The position numbers and the translations under genes were made by a program. This document shows positions 1 through 9,183 of a stretch of DNA of 64,000 nucleotides, one piece after another; positions within the stretch are counted from its first letter, which is position 1, and each line of letters starts with the position of its first letter. The DNA is from Micromonospora sp. M71_S20 (lineage in GTDB: Bacteria > Actinomycetota > Actinomycetes > Mycobacteriales > Micromonosporaceae), in contig NZ_RCCV01000002.1 of assembly GCF_003664255.1 (NCBI RefSeq), positions 64,501 to 128,500 of the forward strand, given 5' to 3'. The notes under the pieces are model-generated. The model saw nothing but the letters and a program-made list of their open reading frames with translations, did no database searches and had not been told where the DNA came from.

Positions 1-1131
1 CCGAGCACCGCCCGGGACCTGGTGGTCCGCAGCGCGCTGACCCTGCGCGGGCTCTGCCACGAGGCCACCGGCTCGATCCTGGCCGCCGCGACCACCTCGC
101 TGCCGGAGGAGCTGGGCGGGGTCCGCAACTGGGACTACCGCTACTGCTGGCTGCGGGACGCGGCGATGACCGCGCGGTCTCTGGTCGACCTGGGCTCGAT
201 CGAGGAGGCCGAGGCGCTGCTGCGGTGGGTCGACGGGTGCATCGAGCGCACCGGCGGGCACCCGGAGCGGCTGCACCCGCTCTACACGGTGGACGGCTAC
301 GAGCTGGGCGCCGAGGCCGTCATCGACACCCTGCCCGGTTACGCCGGCTCCCGGCCGGTCCGGGTCGGCAACCTCGCCAACCACCAGCTCCAGCTCGACG
401 TCTTCGGCCCGATCGCGGACCTCATCGCGGCCGTGGCCGACGCGCGCGGCTCCGTCCGCGAGGACGAGTGGCGGGTGCTCGACAACATGGTCGAGGCGGT
501 CCGCCGCCGCTGGCACGAGCCTGACCACGGCATCTGGGAGGCCCGCCTCCCCCCGCGGCACCACATCTTCTCGAAGGTGATGTGCTGGATGACCGTCGAC
601 CGGGCACTGCACGTGATGCGCCAGCACGGCGGCGAGGACCGGCCGGAGTGGGTGGAGCTGCGCGACCGCATCGGCGCCAACGTGCTGGAGTACGGCTGGC
701 ACGAGACCGTCGAGGCCTACAGCGTGGCGTACGGGGACGAGGAGATGGACGCCTCGTCGCTGTGGATCGGGCTCTCCGGCCTGCTCCCCGGCGACGACCC
801 GCGCTTCCTCTCCACCGTCCTGCGGATCGAGGCGGATCTGCGCAGCGGCCCGGTCGTCTACCGCTACCACTGGGACGACGGCCTGCCCGGGCGCGAGGGC
901 GGCTTCCACATCTGCACGGCGTGGCTCATCGAGGCGTACCTGCGCACCGGGCGGCGTACCGACGCCGAGGAGCTGTTCTCGCAGATGGTGGACACCGCCG
1001 GCCCGACCGGCCTGCTGCCCGAGCAGTACGACCCGATGGCCGAGCGCGGGCTGGGCAACCACCCGCAGGCCTACAGCCACCTGGGCCTGATCCGCTGCGC
1101 CCTGCTGCTGGACAACATGCTCAAGCAGTGA
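1..1131 (+). CDS. GH15 family glucoamylase/trehalase-like protein, C-terminal part
   Basis: The frame is open from base 1, so the gene begins outside the window and about 377 residues are visible. The sequence has the signature stretches of bacterial GH15 enzymes: a NWDYRYCWLRDA block near the start, a GSRPVRVGNLANHQLQLDVFG block, a DEEMDASSLW block, and LLPEQYDP, whose Glu is the usual catalytic-base position. The family hydrolyses alpha-1,4 glucan or trehalose from the non-reducing end; in actinobacteria many members are cytosolic trehalases. The substrate cannot be decided here because the N-terminal domain is missing. It is followed directly by a strong bidirectional hairpin facing the cob genes. 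Confidence 0.88.
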   Translation, partial: PSTARDLVVRSALTLRGLCHEATGSILAAATTSLPEELGGVRNWDYRYCWLRDAAMTARSLVDLGSIEEAEALLRWVDGCIERTGGHPERLHPLYTVDGYELGAEAVIDTLPGYAGSRPVRVGNLANHQLQLDVFGPIADLIAAVADARGSVREDEWRVLDNMVEAVRRRWHEPDHGIWEARLPPRHHIFSKVMCWMTVDRALHVMRQHGGEDRPEWVELRDRIGANVLEYGWHETVEAYSVAYGDEEMDASSLWIGLSGLLPGDDPRFLSTVLRIEADLRSGPVVYRYHWDDGLPGREGGFHICTAWLIEAYLRTGRRTDAEELFSQMVDTAGPTGLLPEQYDPMAERGLGNHPQAYSHLGLIRCALLLDNMLKQ

Positions 1132-1142
1132 CCTGACCAGCG

Positions 1143-1184
1143 ACGACGGCGGCCGGAGACTCCCCAGTCTCCGGCCGCCGTCGT
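1143..1184. terminator. Bidirectional rho-independent-type terminator
   Basis: Perfect 19-bp inverted repeat (ACGACGGCGGCCGGAGACT and its complement) with a CCCC loop. It lies 11 bases past the GH15 stop and touches the stop of the convergent cobA gene, so it can serve both. There is no long U tract, as is common in actinobacteria. Confidence 0.85.
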
Positions 1185-2465
1185 TCATCCCGTCAAACTC
1201 TGCCCGGTCTGACCCGGGCCGCCCCCCGGGATTCCCTCAGGACCAGCCCCGCCGAGGGCGTCGACCACGTCCCCCAGCACCACCACCGCGGGCGGGCGCA
1301 GCCCGGCGGTGAGCACGTCGGCGGCCACCGCGCCGAGCGTGGACCGGAGGACCCGCTGCGACCCGGTCGTCGCCTCCTGCACCACGGCGGCCGGCGTCTC
1401 GGCCGGGCGGCCGTGCGCGAGCAGCGTCGCGGTGATCGCCGCGAGGTTCTTCAGCCCCATCAGCACGACCAGCGTGCCGCGCAGCCCGGCCAGCGCGTCC
1501 CAGCGGACCAGGGAGGCCGGCGAGTCGGGCGCGACGTGCCCGGAGACCACGGTGAACTCGTGGGCCACCCCCCGATGGGTGACCGGGATGCCCGCCGCGG
1601 CCGGAGCCGCGATCGAGCTGGTCACGCCGGGCACCACGGTCACCGGCACGCCGGCCGCCGCGCAGGCCAGCAGCTCCTCGCCGCCCCGGCCGAAGACGTA
1701 CGGGTCGCCGCCCTTGAGCCGGACCACGAGCTTCCCGGCCAGGGCCCGGTCCACCAGGATCCGGTTGATCTCCTCCTGCGCGCGGGACGGACCGTACGGG
1801 ATCTTGGAGGCGTCCACGAGTTCGACGTCGGCGCGCAGCTCGTCGAGGAGCAGCCCCGGGACGAGCCGGTCGGCGACCACCACGTCCGCCTCGGTGAGCA
1901 GCCGCCACCCCCTGACCGTGATCAGCTCCGGGTCGCCCGGGCCCGCACCGACCAGCGCCACCCGGCCGGGACGGGTGCCCGACGGCGTCCCGGGCGCCGA
2001 CAGGGTGCCCTCCCGCACCTCCAGCAGGGCCCGGACGGCGTCGCGGACGGCCATCGCCCGGCGCGGGTCGCCCCCGCCGAGCACCGCCACGGTCACCGGG
2101 CCGTGCCGGGTCACCGCCGGCGTCCAGGCGGTGGCGGCGGCGCGGTCGTCGGCGCGTACGCAGAAGATGCGGCGCTCGGCGGCGGCGGCGCTGACCGACG
2201 CGGCGGCGAGCGGGTCGTCGACGGCGACCTGGACCAGCCACGCGCCGTCCAGGTCGTCGGGGGCGAACCGCCGCGGCGCCCAGTGCAGCCGCCCGGCGTC
2301 GGCGTGCGCGCGCAGCGCCGGGGTCAGCTCGGGCGCGACGAGGAGGACGTGCGCCCCGGCGTCGAGCAGCGCCGGCACCCGCCGGGTGGCCACCGCTCCC
2401 CCGCCCACCACGACCACCCGTCGGCCGGCGAGCCGCAGGCCGAGCGGGTACGGGTTGCCGCTCAC
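1185..2465 (-). CDS. cobA: Siroheme synthase-type fusion: precorrin-2 dehydrogenase + uroporphyrinogen-III C-methyltransferase
   Basis: 426 aa with a GTG start. Residues about 1-150 are the NAD-binding precorrin-2 dehydrogenase half (VVVVGGGAVATRR near the N-terminus). Residues about 165-415 are the SAM-dependent methyltransferase half, with VALVGAGPGDPELIT and VRLKGGDPYVFGRGGEE. The methyltransferase makes precorrin-2 from uroporphyrinogen III; the dehydrogenase oxidises it to sirohydrochlorin, so the protein feeds both siroheme and cobalamin. The E. coli-type third ferrochelatase activity cannot be judged from sequence alone. It is the last gene of the leftward cobC-cobT-cobA operon, 37 bases after cobT. 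Such fusions are annotated as cobA or cysG. Confidence 0.9.
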   Translation of the reverse strand: MSGNPYPLGLRLAGRRVVVVGGGAVATRRVPALLDAGAHVLLVAPELTPALRAHADAGRLHWAPRRFAPDDLDGAWLVQVAVDDPLAAASVSAAAAERRIFCVRADDRAAATAWTPAVTRHGPVTVAVLGGGDPRRAMAVRDAVRALLEVREGTLSAPGTPSGTRPGRVALVGAGPGDPELITVRGWRLLTEADVVVADRLVPGLLLDELRADVELVDASKIPYGPSRAQEEINRILVDRALAGKLVVRLKGGDPYVFGRGGEELLACAAAGVPVTVVPGVTSSIAAPAAAGIPVTHRGVAHEFTVVSGHVAPDSPASLVRWDALAGLRGTLVVLMGLKNLAAITATLLAHGRPAETPAAVVQEATTGSQRVLRSTLGAVAADVLTAGLRPPAVVVLGDVVDALGGAGPEGIPGGGPGQTGQSLTG

Positions 2466-2502
2466 GCCGCCGCCTCGCCGCCGGAGCCGATGGTGGGCCC
2501 GT

Positions 2503-3600
2503 TCACTTCTCGGCCACCCCCGCCGAGTCGAACGTGGCGACCTCGTGCAGCACCCGGACCGCGCCGGTGACCACCGGCAACGCGAGCAGCGCGCCGGTGC
2601 CCTCGCCGAGGCGCAGCCCGAGGTCGATCAGCGGCGCCAGGCCCAGCCGGCGCAGCGCGACCGTGGCCCCCGGCTCGGCCGAGCGGTGCCCGGCCACCAT
2701 GGCGGCCACGGCGGGCGGCGCGAAGGCCGCCGCGGCGAGCGCCGCGGCGACCGCGATCACCCCGTCCAGCAGCACCGGCGTCCGGCGGGCGGCGGCGCCC
2801 AGGATCAGCCCGGCCAGCGCGGCGTGCTCCAGGCCGCCGACGGCGGCCAGCACGCCCAGCGGGTCGGCCGGGTCGGGGGCGTGCCGGCGCAGCGCGGCCC
2901 GCACGACGTCGACCTTGCGGGCGTACGTGGGGTCGTCGACCCCGGTGCCCCGGCCCGTCGTCTCCGCCGGGTCGATGCCGGCGAACGTGGCGATCAGGGC
3001 GGCGGCCGGCGTGGTGTTGCCGATGCCCATGTCCCCGGTGAGCAGGATGCCCGCGCCCGCGTCGATCAGCTCGTCGGCCACCCGGATGCCGGTCTCGACG
3101 GCCGCGCGCGCCTCGTCGCGGGTGAGCGCGGCGGTCACCGCCAGGTCCCGGGTGCCGGGGCGGACGTTCGCCGCGACCAGCCGGGGCGCGTCGCGGGTCG
3201 GCAGGACTCCCCCGGCTTCCCCGCCCGGCGCGGCGACCGGGAGCGGGGTGGCCACGCCGACGTCGACCACGGTGACCGAGGCGCCGGCCTGCCGGGCGAA
3301 CGCGTTGACCACCGCGCCGCCGGCCAGGAAGTTGCCGATCATCTGGGCGGTGACCTCCTGCGGCCAGGGCGTCACCCCCTGGGCGTGCACGCCGTGGTCG
3401 CCGGCGAAGATCGCGACGGCGGCCGGCTCGGGCAGCGGCGGCGGGCAGTGCCCGGCCAGGCCGGCGAGGCGTACGGAGAGGTCCTCCAGGGCGCCGAGCG
3501 AGCCGGCGGGCTTGGTCAGCCGCCCCTGCAGCTCCCGGGCGGCGGCCATCGCCGACTCGTCCGGCGGCCGGATCGCCGCGATGGTGGTCTCCAGCATCAT
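2503..3600 (-). CDS. cobT: Nicotinate-nucleotide--dimethylbenzimidazole phosphoribosyltransferase
   Basis: 365 aa. It makes alpha-ribazole phosphate from nicotinate mononucleotide and dimethylbenzimidazole, for the lower loop of cobalamin. Family hallmarks are FAGDHGVHAQGVTPWPQEVT near residue 70 and GLRLGEGTGALLALP near the C-terminus, whose Glu is the catalytic base. The ATG start at 3600 overlaps the cobC stop as ATGA, so the two are probably translationally coupled. Length matches the family (about 350 aa). Confidence 0.93.
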   Translation of the reverse strand: MMLETTIAAIRPPDESAMAAARELQGRLTKPAGSLGALEDLSVRLAGLAGHCPPPLPEPAAVAIFAGDHGVHAQGVTPWPQEVTAQMIGNFLAGGAVVNAFARQAGASVTVVDVGVATPLPVAAPGGEAGGVLPTRDAPRLVAANVRPGTRDLAVTAALTRDEARAAVETGIRVADELIDAGAGILLTGDMGIGNTTPAAALIATFAGIDPAETTGRGTGVDDPTYARKVDVVRAALRRHAPDPADPLGVLAAVGGLEHAALAGLILGAAARRTPVLLDGVIAVAAALAAAAFAPPAVAAMVAGHRSAEPGATVALRRLGLAPLIDLGLRLGEGTGALLALPVVTGAVRVLHEVATFDSAGVAEK

Positions 3601-4691
3601 GCCTCCAGGATCTCCGCCAGTACCTCGGTGAACGCGTCGGTGGTCGCCGGGTCGCGCACGGCGACGCGCAGCCAGTCCGGGCCGAGGCCGGGGAAGGTGT
3701 CGCCCCGGCGCACCGCCCAGCCGCGTCGGCGCAGGGCGAGCCGCACGTCGGCGGCGCCGGGGACGTGCACCAGCACGAACGCGCTGGCGGGGCGGCCGGC
3801 GACGCGTACGCCGGGCAGGGCCGACAGGCGGGCGACCAGGTGTTCGCGGTCGGCGGCGAGCCGGGCGGCGATGGCGCGCTCGGCCTCGACCGCGACGGGC
3901 GTGGCGCAGGCCGACGCGGCGGCCAGGGCGGGGGTGGAGACGGCCCAGAGCGGCTGGGCGGCGGCCAGCCGCTCCAGCAGCGGGGCCTCGCCGAGCAGGT
4001 AGCCGATCCGCAGGCCGGCCAGGCCCCAGGTCTTGGTGAGGCTGCGGACCACCAGCAGGCCGGGCAGGTCCCGCCGGGCGGCCAGCGACTCCGGTTCGCC
4101 GGCCACGCCGGGGGCGACGGTGGTGTCGGCGAACGCCTCGTCGACCACCAGCACCCGGCCGGGCCGGGCCAGGGCGGCCAGGTCGCCGGCGGGGTGCAGC
4201 ACCGACGTCGGGTTGGTCGGGTTGCCGATCATCACGAGGTCGGCGTCGGCGGGCACCCGGGCCGGGTCGAGCCGGAAGTCGTCGGCCGCGTCGAGCAGCA
4301 CCCGCTCCACCTGGTGCCCGGCGGCACGCAACGCCGCCTCGGGCTCGGTGAACTGCGGGTGCACGACCACCGGTCGGCGTACGCCGGTCAGCGCCCGGGC
4401 GATCAGCACGAAACCCTCGGCCGCGCCGGCGGTCAGCAGCACCTCGGCCGGCGGGCGGCCGTGCCGGGCCGCGACGGCCGCGCGCGCCGGCCCCGGGTCG
4501 GGGTACGCGGCGAGGTCGCCGAGCGCGGCGGTGATCGGGTCGGCCAGCCAGTCCGGCATCGCGTCGCGCCGCACGTTGACGGCGAGGTCGACGAGCCCCG
4601 GCCCCACCTCGGCGTCGCCGTGGTGGGCGAGGTCGGGTTCGTCTCCGGCGGGCCCGGGTTCGGGGCGGGTCTCGGTCGGCTGACCATGCAT
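3597..4691 (-). CDS. cobC: PLP-dependent aminotransferase-fold cobalamin enzyme (CobC/CobD-like, threonine-phosphate decarboxylase type)
   Basis: 364 aa from ATG 4691; the open frame runs further upstream, but that would overlap the divergent PBP gene. Class I/II aminotransferase fold: IGNPTNPT substrate-binding turn, VVDEAFAD, and the PLP lysine in SLTKTWGLAGLRIGYLLG. Homologues beside cobT (for example Mycobacterium Rv2231c) are annotated CobC. The best-known activity of the group is L-threonine-phosphate decarboxylation to aminopropanol phosphate, though histidinol-phosphate aminotransferase is close in sequence. The operon context with cobT and cobA supports the cobalamin role. Confidence 0.82.
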   Translation of the reverse strand: MHGQPTETRPEPGPAGDEPDLAHHGDAEVGPGLVDLAVNVRRDAMPDWLADPITAALGDLAAYPDPGPARAAVAARHGRPPAEVLLTAGAAEGFVLIARALTGVRRPVVVHPQFTEPEAALRAAGHQVERVLLDAADDFRLDPARVPADADLVMIGNPTNPTSVLHPAGDLAALARPGRVLVVDEAFADTTVAPGVAGEPESLAARRDLPGLLVVRSLTKTWGLAGLRIGYLLGEAPLLERLAAAQPLWAVSTPALAAASACATPVAVEAERAIAARLAADREHLVARLSALPGVRVAGRPASAFVLVHVPGAADVRLALRRRGWAVRRGDTFPGLGPDWLRVAVRDPATTDAFTEVLAEILEA

Positions 4692-4812
4692 GTCCGCGAT
4701 CCTGCCGGGAAGGTGCCGCGCGGGACAGCGGATCCCGGCGTGGGCCGCATCACCACACGAGCGTTTATGAATATTTCTCAGGTACGAATCGGAAATGTCA
4801 TAACTTGAGCGG
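4692..4812. promoter_or_regulatory. Divergent promoter region, cobC / penicillin-binding protein
   Basis: 121-bp intergenic region whose right half is locally AT-rich (TTTATGAATATTTCTCAGG, then TCATAACTT just before the PBP GTG). I infer the PBP promoter here. I see no cobalamin riboswitch, and the space is too short for one. Confidence 0.4.
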
Positions 4813-6945
4813 GTGAGCAATCGACCCTTTGCTGCCGCTGGTCGTCTCGTTCCCCTCCTCCGCGCCGGACTGATCGCCGGGATCGTGGTCGCCGCCGTGG
4901 CGTACCCCGTGGCCGCCGCCACCGGCCTCGGCGCCAAGGTCACGGCGCACGCCATGGAACACAAGACCAAGATCCTTGCCACCGCGCTGCCGGCCGAGAC
5001 GTCGTACGTCTACGCGCCGGACGGCAAGACGGTGCTGACGATGTTCTACGAGGAGTACCGGCAGTACACGAAGCTGGCCGACATCTCCCCGAACATGCAG
5101 CAGGCGATCGTCGCCGCCGAGGACAACCGCTTCTACCAGCACCGGGGCGTCGACCCGAAGGGCGTCGCCCGCGCCTTCGTGGCCAACGCCCGCTCCAGCG
5201 GCGTCTCCCAGGGCGCCTCCACGCTCACCATGCAGTACGTGCGCATGGCGCTGCGGGACAGCGCGAAGACACCGAAGGAGGTGCAGGAGGCCACCCAGCA
5301 GACCAGCCTGCGCAAGGTCCGGGAGATGCGGATGGCGATGGACCTGGAGAAGGAACTCAGCAAGGACCAGATCCTGGAGCGCTACCTCAACTCCGCGTAC
5401 TTCGGGCACCGCGCGTACGGCATCTACGCGGCCAGCGAGATCTTCTTCTCCAAGGCCCCCAAGGACCTCAGCGCCGTCGAGGCGGCCACCCTCGCCGGCC
5501 TGGTCAAGTCCCCGTCCGAGTACGACCCGGCCAGCTCCGACCAGAAGGACGCCACCGGCCGGCGCAACTACGTGCTGGACCGGATGGCCCAGCTCGGCTA
5601 CCTCTCGCCCGACGCCGTCACGCAGGCGAAGACCGAGCCGATCCGGCTGAAGCTGACCTACCCGCCGAACGACTGCGCCTCCGTGCCGGAGAAGTGGAAC
5701 AGCTGGGGCTTCGCCTGTGACTACATGAAGAACTGGTGGAGCGCGCAGCCCGCGTTCGGGGAGAACCGGCTGGAGCGCATGGACAAGCTGCGCCGGGGCG
5801 GCTACCGGATCGTGCTCAGCCTGGACCCGAAGATCCAGGAGGCGGCGGAGAAGAACGTCGGCACCAAGGAGAACACCGGCAGCCCGTTCGCCAACGGCAT
5901 CGTGGTCTCCGAGCCCGGCACCGGGCGGGTCAAGGCGATGGCGGTGAACCGGACGTACTCGCTGGACCTGAGCGAGAACGGGCAGAGCTCCAACCCCGAG
6001 GCCGGACCGAACATCAAGGCGAACTACCCGAACACCGTGGCGCCTCTGCTCGGCGGCGGCGACCTGCCCGGCTACCAGGCCGGCTCGACGTTCAAGATGT
6101 TCCCGATGCTGGCCGCGCTGAACTCGGGCATGCCGCTGTCCACCTCGTTCAACGCGCCGCACCGGTACCGCTCCGAGGTCTACGACGGCTGGTCGCCCTC
6201 CAACGCCAGCGGCGCGATGAGCGGCAACCAGACCATGTGGTCCGGCTTCGGCAAGTCGGTGAACACGTACTTCGTGTGGCTGGAGGAGCAGGTCGGCGCG
6301 GACAAGGCGGTCCGCCTGGCCGAGCAGCTCGGGCTGCGCTGGCGCACCGACGTCGACCGGGAGCACGCGTCCCCCGCCAAGGCGAAACAGTGGGGCGCGT
6401 TCACCCTCGGCGTCTCCGACGCCACGCCGCTGGAGATGGCCAACGCGTACGCCGCGATCGCCGCGGACGGCCGCTACTGCGAGGCGATCCCGGTGCAGGC
6501 GATCTACAACCGGGACGGCACGCCGACCACCTGGAAGACGGCCTCCGGGATCGAACGCGAGGTCGCCAAGCCGCGCTGCCGGCAGGTGGTGGAAGCCGAC
6601 GCCGCCCGCGCCGCCACCGACGCCGCTCGCTGCCCGACCGGCGACACCCCGGCCCGCGGGAGCTGCGGCGGGTGGTCGACCGCGGACAGCGTGCGGGGCA
6701 CCGTCGGCCGCCCGGTGGCGGGCAAGACGGGCACCACCGACAGCACCCGGTCGGCCTGGTTCGTCGGCTACACCCCGGAGCTGGCGGCGGCGAGCTTCAT
6801 CTCCGACCCGGACAACCCGTTCAACGCGGTCGGCGACGGCCAGTCGCAGATCCCGATCAAGGCGGTGGCGCAGACCCTGCGCGACGGCCTCAAGGGCCAG
6901 CCCACCCGCCAGTTCACCCCACCCTCGGACCGCATGGTCGGCTGA
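4813..6945 (+). CDS. Class A penicillin-binding protein (GT51 glycosyltransferase + transpeptidase)
   Basis: 710 aa, GTG start. A single membrane anchor lies at residues about 13-37, and the protein acts outside the membrane on lipid II. The glycosyltransferase domain has the catalytic Glu in AAEDNRFYQHRGVD (about residue 98) and the QGASTLTMQ motif. The transpeptidase domain has the three penicillin-binding motifs in order: STFK (in GSTFKMFPML, about 424), SVN (about 482) and KTGTT (about 637). It polymerises and crosslinks peptidoglycan. The C-terminus lacks the PASTA repeats seen in some actinobacterial paralogues. It is monocistronic and followed by the convergent GNAT gene. Confidence 0.95.
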   Translation: MSNRPFAAAGRLVPLLRAGLIAGIVVAAVAYPVAAATGLGAKVTAHAMEHKTKILATALPAETSYVYAPDGKTVLTMFYEEYRQYTKLADISPNMQQAIVAAEDNRFYQHRGVDPKGVARAFVANARSSGVSQGASTLTMQYVRMALRDSAKTPKEVQEATQQTSLRKVREMRMAMDLEKELSKDQILERYLNSAYFGHRAYGIYAASEIFFSKAPKDLSAVEAATLAGLVKSPSEYDPASSDQKDATGRRNYVLDRMAQLGYLSPDAVTQAKTEPIRLKLTYPPNDCASVPEKWNSWGFACDYMKNWWSAQPAFGENRLERMDKLRRGGYRIVLSLDPKIQEAAEKNVGTKENTGSPFANGIVVSEPGTGRVKAMAVNRTYSLDLSENGQSSNPEAGPNIKANYPNTVAPLLGGGDLPGYQAGSTFKMFPMLAALNSGMPLSTSFNAPHRYRSEVYDGWSPSNASGAMSGNQTMWSGFGKSVNTYFVWLEEQVGADKAVRLAEQLGLRWRTDVDREHASPAKAKQWGAFTLGVSDATPLEMANAYAAIAADGRYCEAIPVQAIYNRDGTPTTWKTASGIEREVAKPRCRQVVEADAARAATDAARCPTGDTPARGSCGGWSTADSVRGTVGRPVAGKTGTTDSTRSAWFVGYTPELAAASFISDPDNPFNAVGDGQSQIPIKAVAQTLRDGLKGQPTRQFTPPSDRMVG

Positions 6946-7017
6946 CCGGTTCCGCGCACGGGCCGGCCGGCTGGCGGTCGAGGTGGCGGCGGTGCCGTCG
7001 GATCGGCGCGGGGCGGG

Positions 7018-7587
7018 TCAGCGAAGATCGGCGGAGACGAGGGACCAGACCTCCAGGTCGACCCGGCCGCCCCGGACGAAGCCGGCGTTGCGGAGCAGGC
7101 CCTCGTAGCTGAAGCCGCCCTTCTCGGCGACCCGGCGGGAGGCCAGGTTGCCGGGGGCGACCCGCAGCTCGACGCGCTGGAAGCCGTGTTCGAGGATCAG
7201 CGCGATGGCGAGCGCGTCGACCGCCTCGACCGCCAGGCCGAAGCCCCGCGCGTGCGCCGCCATGGCGTAGGAGACCTCCGTGCACCGGGCGCCCCAGTCG
7301 GTGCGCCGGGTCCACAGGCAGCCCACCACCCGGTCGTCCTCCCGGCGTACCACCGCGTAGTGGTCGCCGTCGCCGCTGTCGCGCCGCTGCCGTGCCAGGT
7401 CGGTGCACCAGGCCAGCCCGTCGATCTGACCGGAGGTGTCGGCCAGCGGCAGCCACCGCTGGGTCTGCCGGTCGGCGAAGACCTCGTCGGCCGCCGCCGC
7501 GTCGGCCCCGGTCAGCGCGCGTACCTCGGTGCGGGGCGTCGAGACGGTCAGCGCCGGGAAGCGGCGGACCGCCACCTGACCAATCAC
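7018..7587 (-). CDS. GNAT family N-acetyltransferase (RimJ/RimL type)
   Basis: 189 aa from GTG 7587, which overlaps the cobB stop (GTGA), so it is translated with cobB. Recognisable GNAT features are VSYAMAAHARGFGLAVEAV (acetyl-CoA binding region), RVELRVAPGNLASRRVAEKGGFSYEGLLR and the C-terminal VDLEVWSL, the pattern of the RimJ/RimL subgroup that acetylates protein N-termini or small amines. The substrate is unknown. Coupling to cobB may be positional rather than functional. Confidence 0.85.
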   Translation of the reverse strand: MIGQVAVRRFPALTVSTPRTEVRALTGADAAAADEVFADRQTQRWLPLADTSGQIDGLAWCTDLARQRRDSGDGDHYAVVRREDDRVVGCLWTRRTDWGARCTEVSYAMAAHARGFGLAVEAVDALAIALILEHGFQRVELRVAPGNLASRRVAEKGGFSYEGLLRNAGFVRGGRVDLEVWSLVSADLR

Positions 7588-8978
7588 GCGGGCACCCCGT
7601 CCGGCCGGGCGGTCGCGGGGTCGGCCGCCGCCGCCACCGCCGCGTCCACGAGCCGGGCCGCCAGCTGCGGGTACGCGGCCCAGTGCAGGGTGAGTTGCGA
7701 GGCGTGCACGCCCCGCCAGACGAAGCCCTCGGGCGCCCCGCCGTCCCAGCTCCACGCCGGCCGCGCCCCGGCACGCGGGACGAGCACGCCGCGGTGCTCC
7801 TTGTGCCCGGCCACGACCGTGCCCGCCGGCCCCACGAGGCTGTCGGTCAGGGCGGTCGCCTGCCGGTAGCCCACCACCAGGCCGTCGCGGCGCGTCCCCA
7901 CCGCGTCGAGCACGCCGCACATGGGCAGCCCGTCCAGTTCCCGGGCCAGCCAGAGCAGGCCGGCCCCCTCGGCGACGACGGGCCGCCCGGTGCGGGCCAG
8001 CTCGGCGACCGCGATGCAGAGGCGGCGGTTGGCGGAGAGCTGCTCGGCGTACGACTCGGGCAGCCCGCCGCCGACGACCAGCGCGCCGGTGCCGGCGGGC
8101 AGCGCCTCGTCGTGCAGCGGGTCGACCGTCACCACCTCGGCGCCGGCCGCCCGGAGCAGCTCGACGGTCTCGGGGTGGCTGTAGCTGCCGCCCGGCGTAC
8201 CGGCGACCGCGACGACCGGGCGCGCGACGGCGTCCTCCCGCCCGGCCGGCGGCGTCCAGGGCGGCGCGGGCAGCGGCGGCGCGGAGCGGGCCAGGGCCAG
8301 CAGCCGGTCCAGCTCGACGGTGGCGGCGACCGCCTCGCCGAGCCGGCGGACCGCGCGGGTGGCCTCGTCGGTGCGGGCGAGCGCGGGCACCGCCCCGTAC
8401 CGGCGGGCGGGCAGCACGGACGGCAGGTCCTGGCGGCGCAGTGCGCCGTAGACGGGCACGCCGATGTCGTCCAGCGCCTCGCGCAGCAGCTCCTCGTGCC
8501 GGGAGGACGCCACCCGGTTCAGGATCACCCCGCCGAGCCAGAGCTGCTCGTCGTACGACCGGAAGCCGTGCACCAGGGCGGCCACCGACTGCCCCGTCGC
8601 GGCGACGTCGACCACCAGCACGACCGGGCTGCGCAGCGCGGTGGCCACGGCGGCCGTCGACTCGCTCTCCGGGCGGCCGGCGAGACTGTCGTACAGGCCC
8701 ATGCTGCCCTGCACCACGGCGAGCCCGGCGCCGGCCGCGCCGTGGCCGACGAGGGGGGCGATCCGGTCGGCGCCGACCAGCCGGGGATCCAGGGTCCGAC
8801 CGGGGCGGCCGGCGGCGAGCCCGAGGTACGCGGCGTCGACACGGTCGGGGCCGACCTTGAACCCGGCGACGTCGACGCCCCGGTCGGCGAACGCGGCGAG
8901 CAGCCCGATCGCCAGCGCGCTCTTGCCGTGGCCGGAGGACGGCGCGCTGAGCACCAGGCGCGGCACGACGGTCATCAT
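7584..8978 (-). CDS. cobB: Cobyrinic (or hydrogenobyrinic) acid a,c-diamide synthase
   Basis: 464 aa. P-loop SAPSSGHGKSALA near residue 13, followed by VAGFKVGPDRVDAAYL, typical of CobB/CbiA. The C-terminal half is the glutamine amidotransferase-like domain, with VVGGGLPESYAEQLS and the nucleophile region around GLPMCGVLDAVG. The enzyme amidates the a and c side chains of the corrin using ATP and glutamine. It is the first gene of a two-gene leftward operon with the GNAT gene. Confidence 0.92.
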   Translation of the reverse strand: MMTVVPRLVLSAPSSGHGKSALAIGLLAAFADRGVDVAGFKVGPDRVDAAYLGLAAGRPGRTLDPRLVGADRIAPLVGHGAAGAGLAVVQGSMGLYDSLAGRPESESTAAVATALRSPVVLVVDVAATGQSVAALVHGFRSYDEQLWLGGVILNRVASSRHEELLREALDDIGVPVYGALRRQDLPSVLPARRYGAVPALARTDEATRAVRRLGEAVAATVELDRLLALARSAPPLPAPPWTPPAGREDAVARPVVAVAGTPGGSYSHPETVELLRAAGAEVVTVDPLHDEALPAGTGALVVGGGLPESYAEQLSANRRLCIAVAELARTGRPVVAEGAGLLWLARELDGLPMCGVLDAVGTRRDGLVVGYRQATALTDSLVGPAGTVVAGHKEHRGVLVPRAGARPAWSWDGGAPEGFVWRGVHASQLTLHWAAYPQLAARLVDAAVAAAADPATARPDGVPA

Positions 8979-9123
8979 CGACTCCCTGTGGGGCGGCGGC
9001 GGACCTGCGGCGGGCCGACCGCGCGGTCCGCCCGCGTGACGATAGCCGAAGCGACCGCCGGGTGGTCGCCGCCGAACGGGCCGCGCCGGCGGTGTCGGGC
9101 ACGCCGGGCGGAGCCGCCGGCAT

Positions 9124-9143
9124 CCCTTCCGGGCCCGGAAGGG
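9124..9143. promoter_or_regulatory. 20-bp perfect palindrome between cobB and SURF1
   Basis: CCCTTCCGGG followed by its exact complement, in the divergent cobB/SURF1 intergenic region, 41 bases before the SURF1 GTG. It may be an operator; the function is not visible. Confidence 0.45.
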
Positions 9144-9183
9144 GGCTGTCGAAGCGAGTGCCTCCGGTCACAGGGGTAGCCTC

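Noticed and set aside
1237..4002. Long frames opposite or overlapping the cob genes
   Set aside because: They are Arg/Pro/Ala-rich shadows expected at this GC content; the cob proteins explain the region fully.
4692..9183. Cobalamin riboswitch upstream of cobC or cobB
   Set aside because: Neither the 121-bp cobC leader nor the cobB/SURF1 gap shows the conserved B12-box or the GCCACTG-type core.
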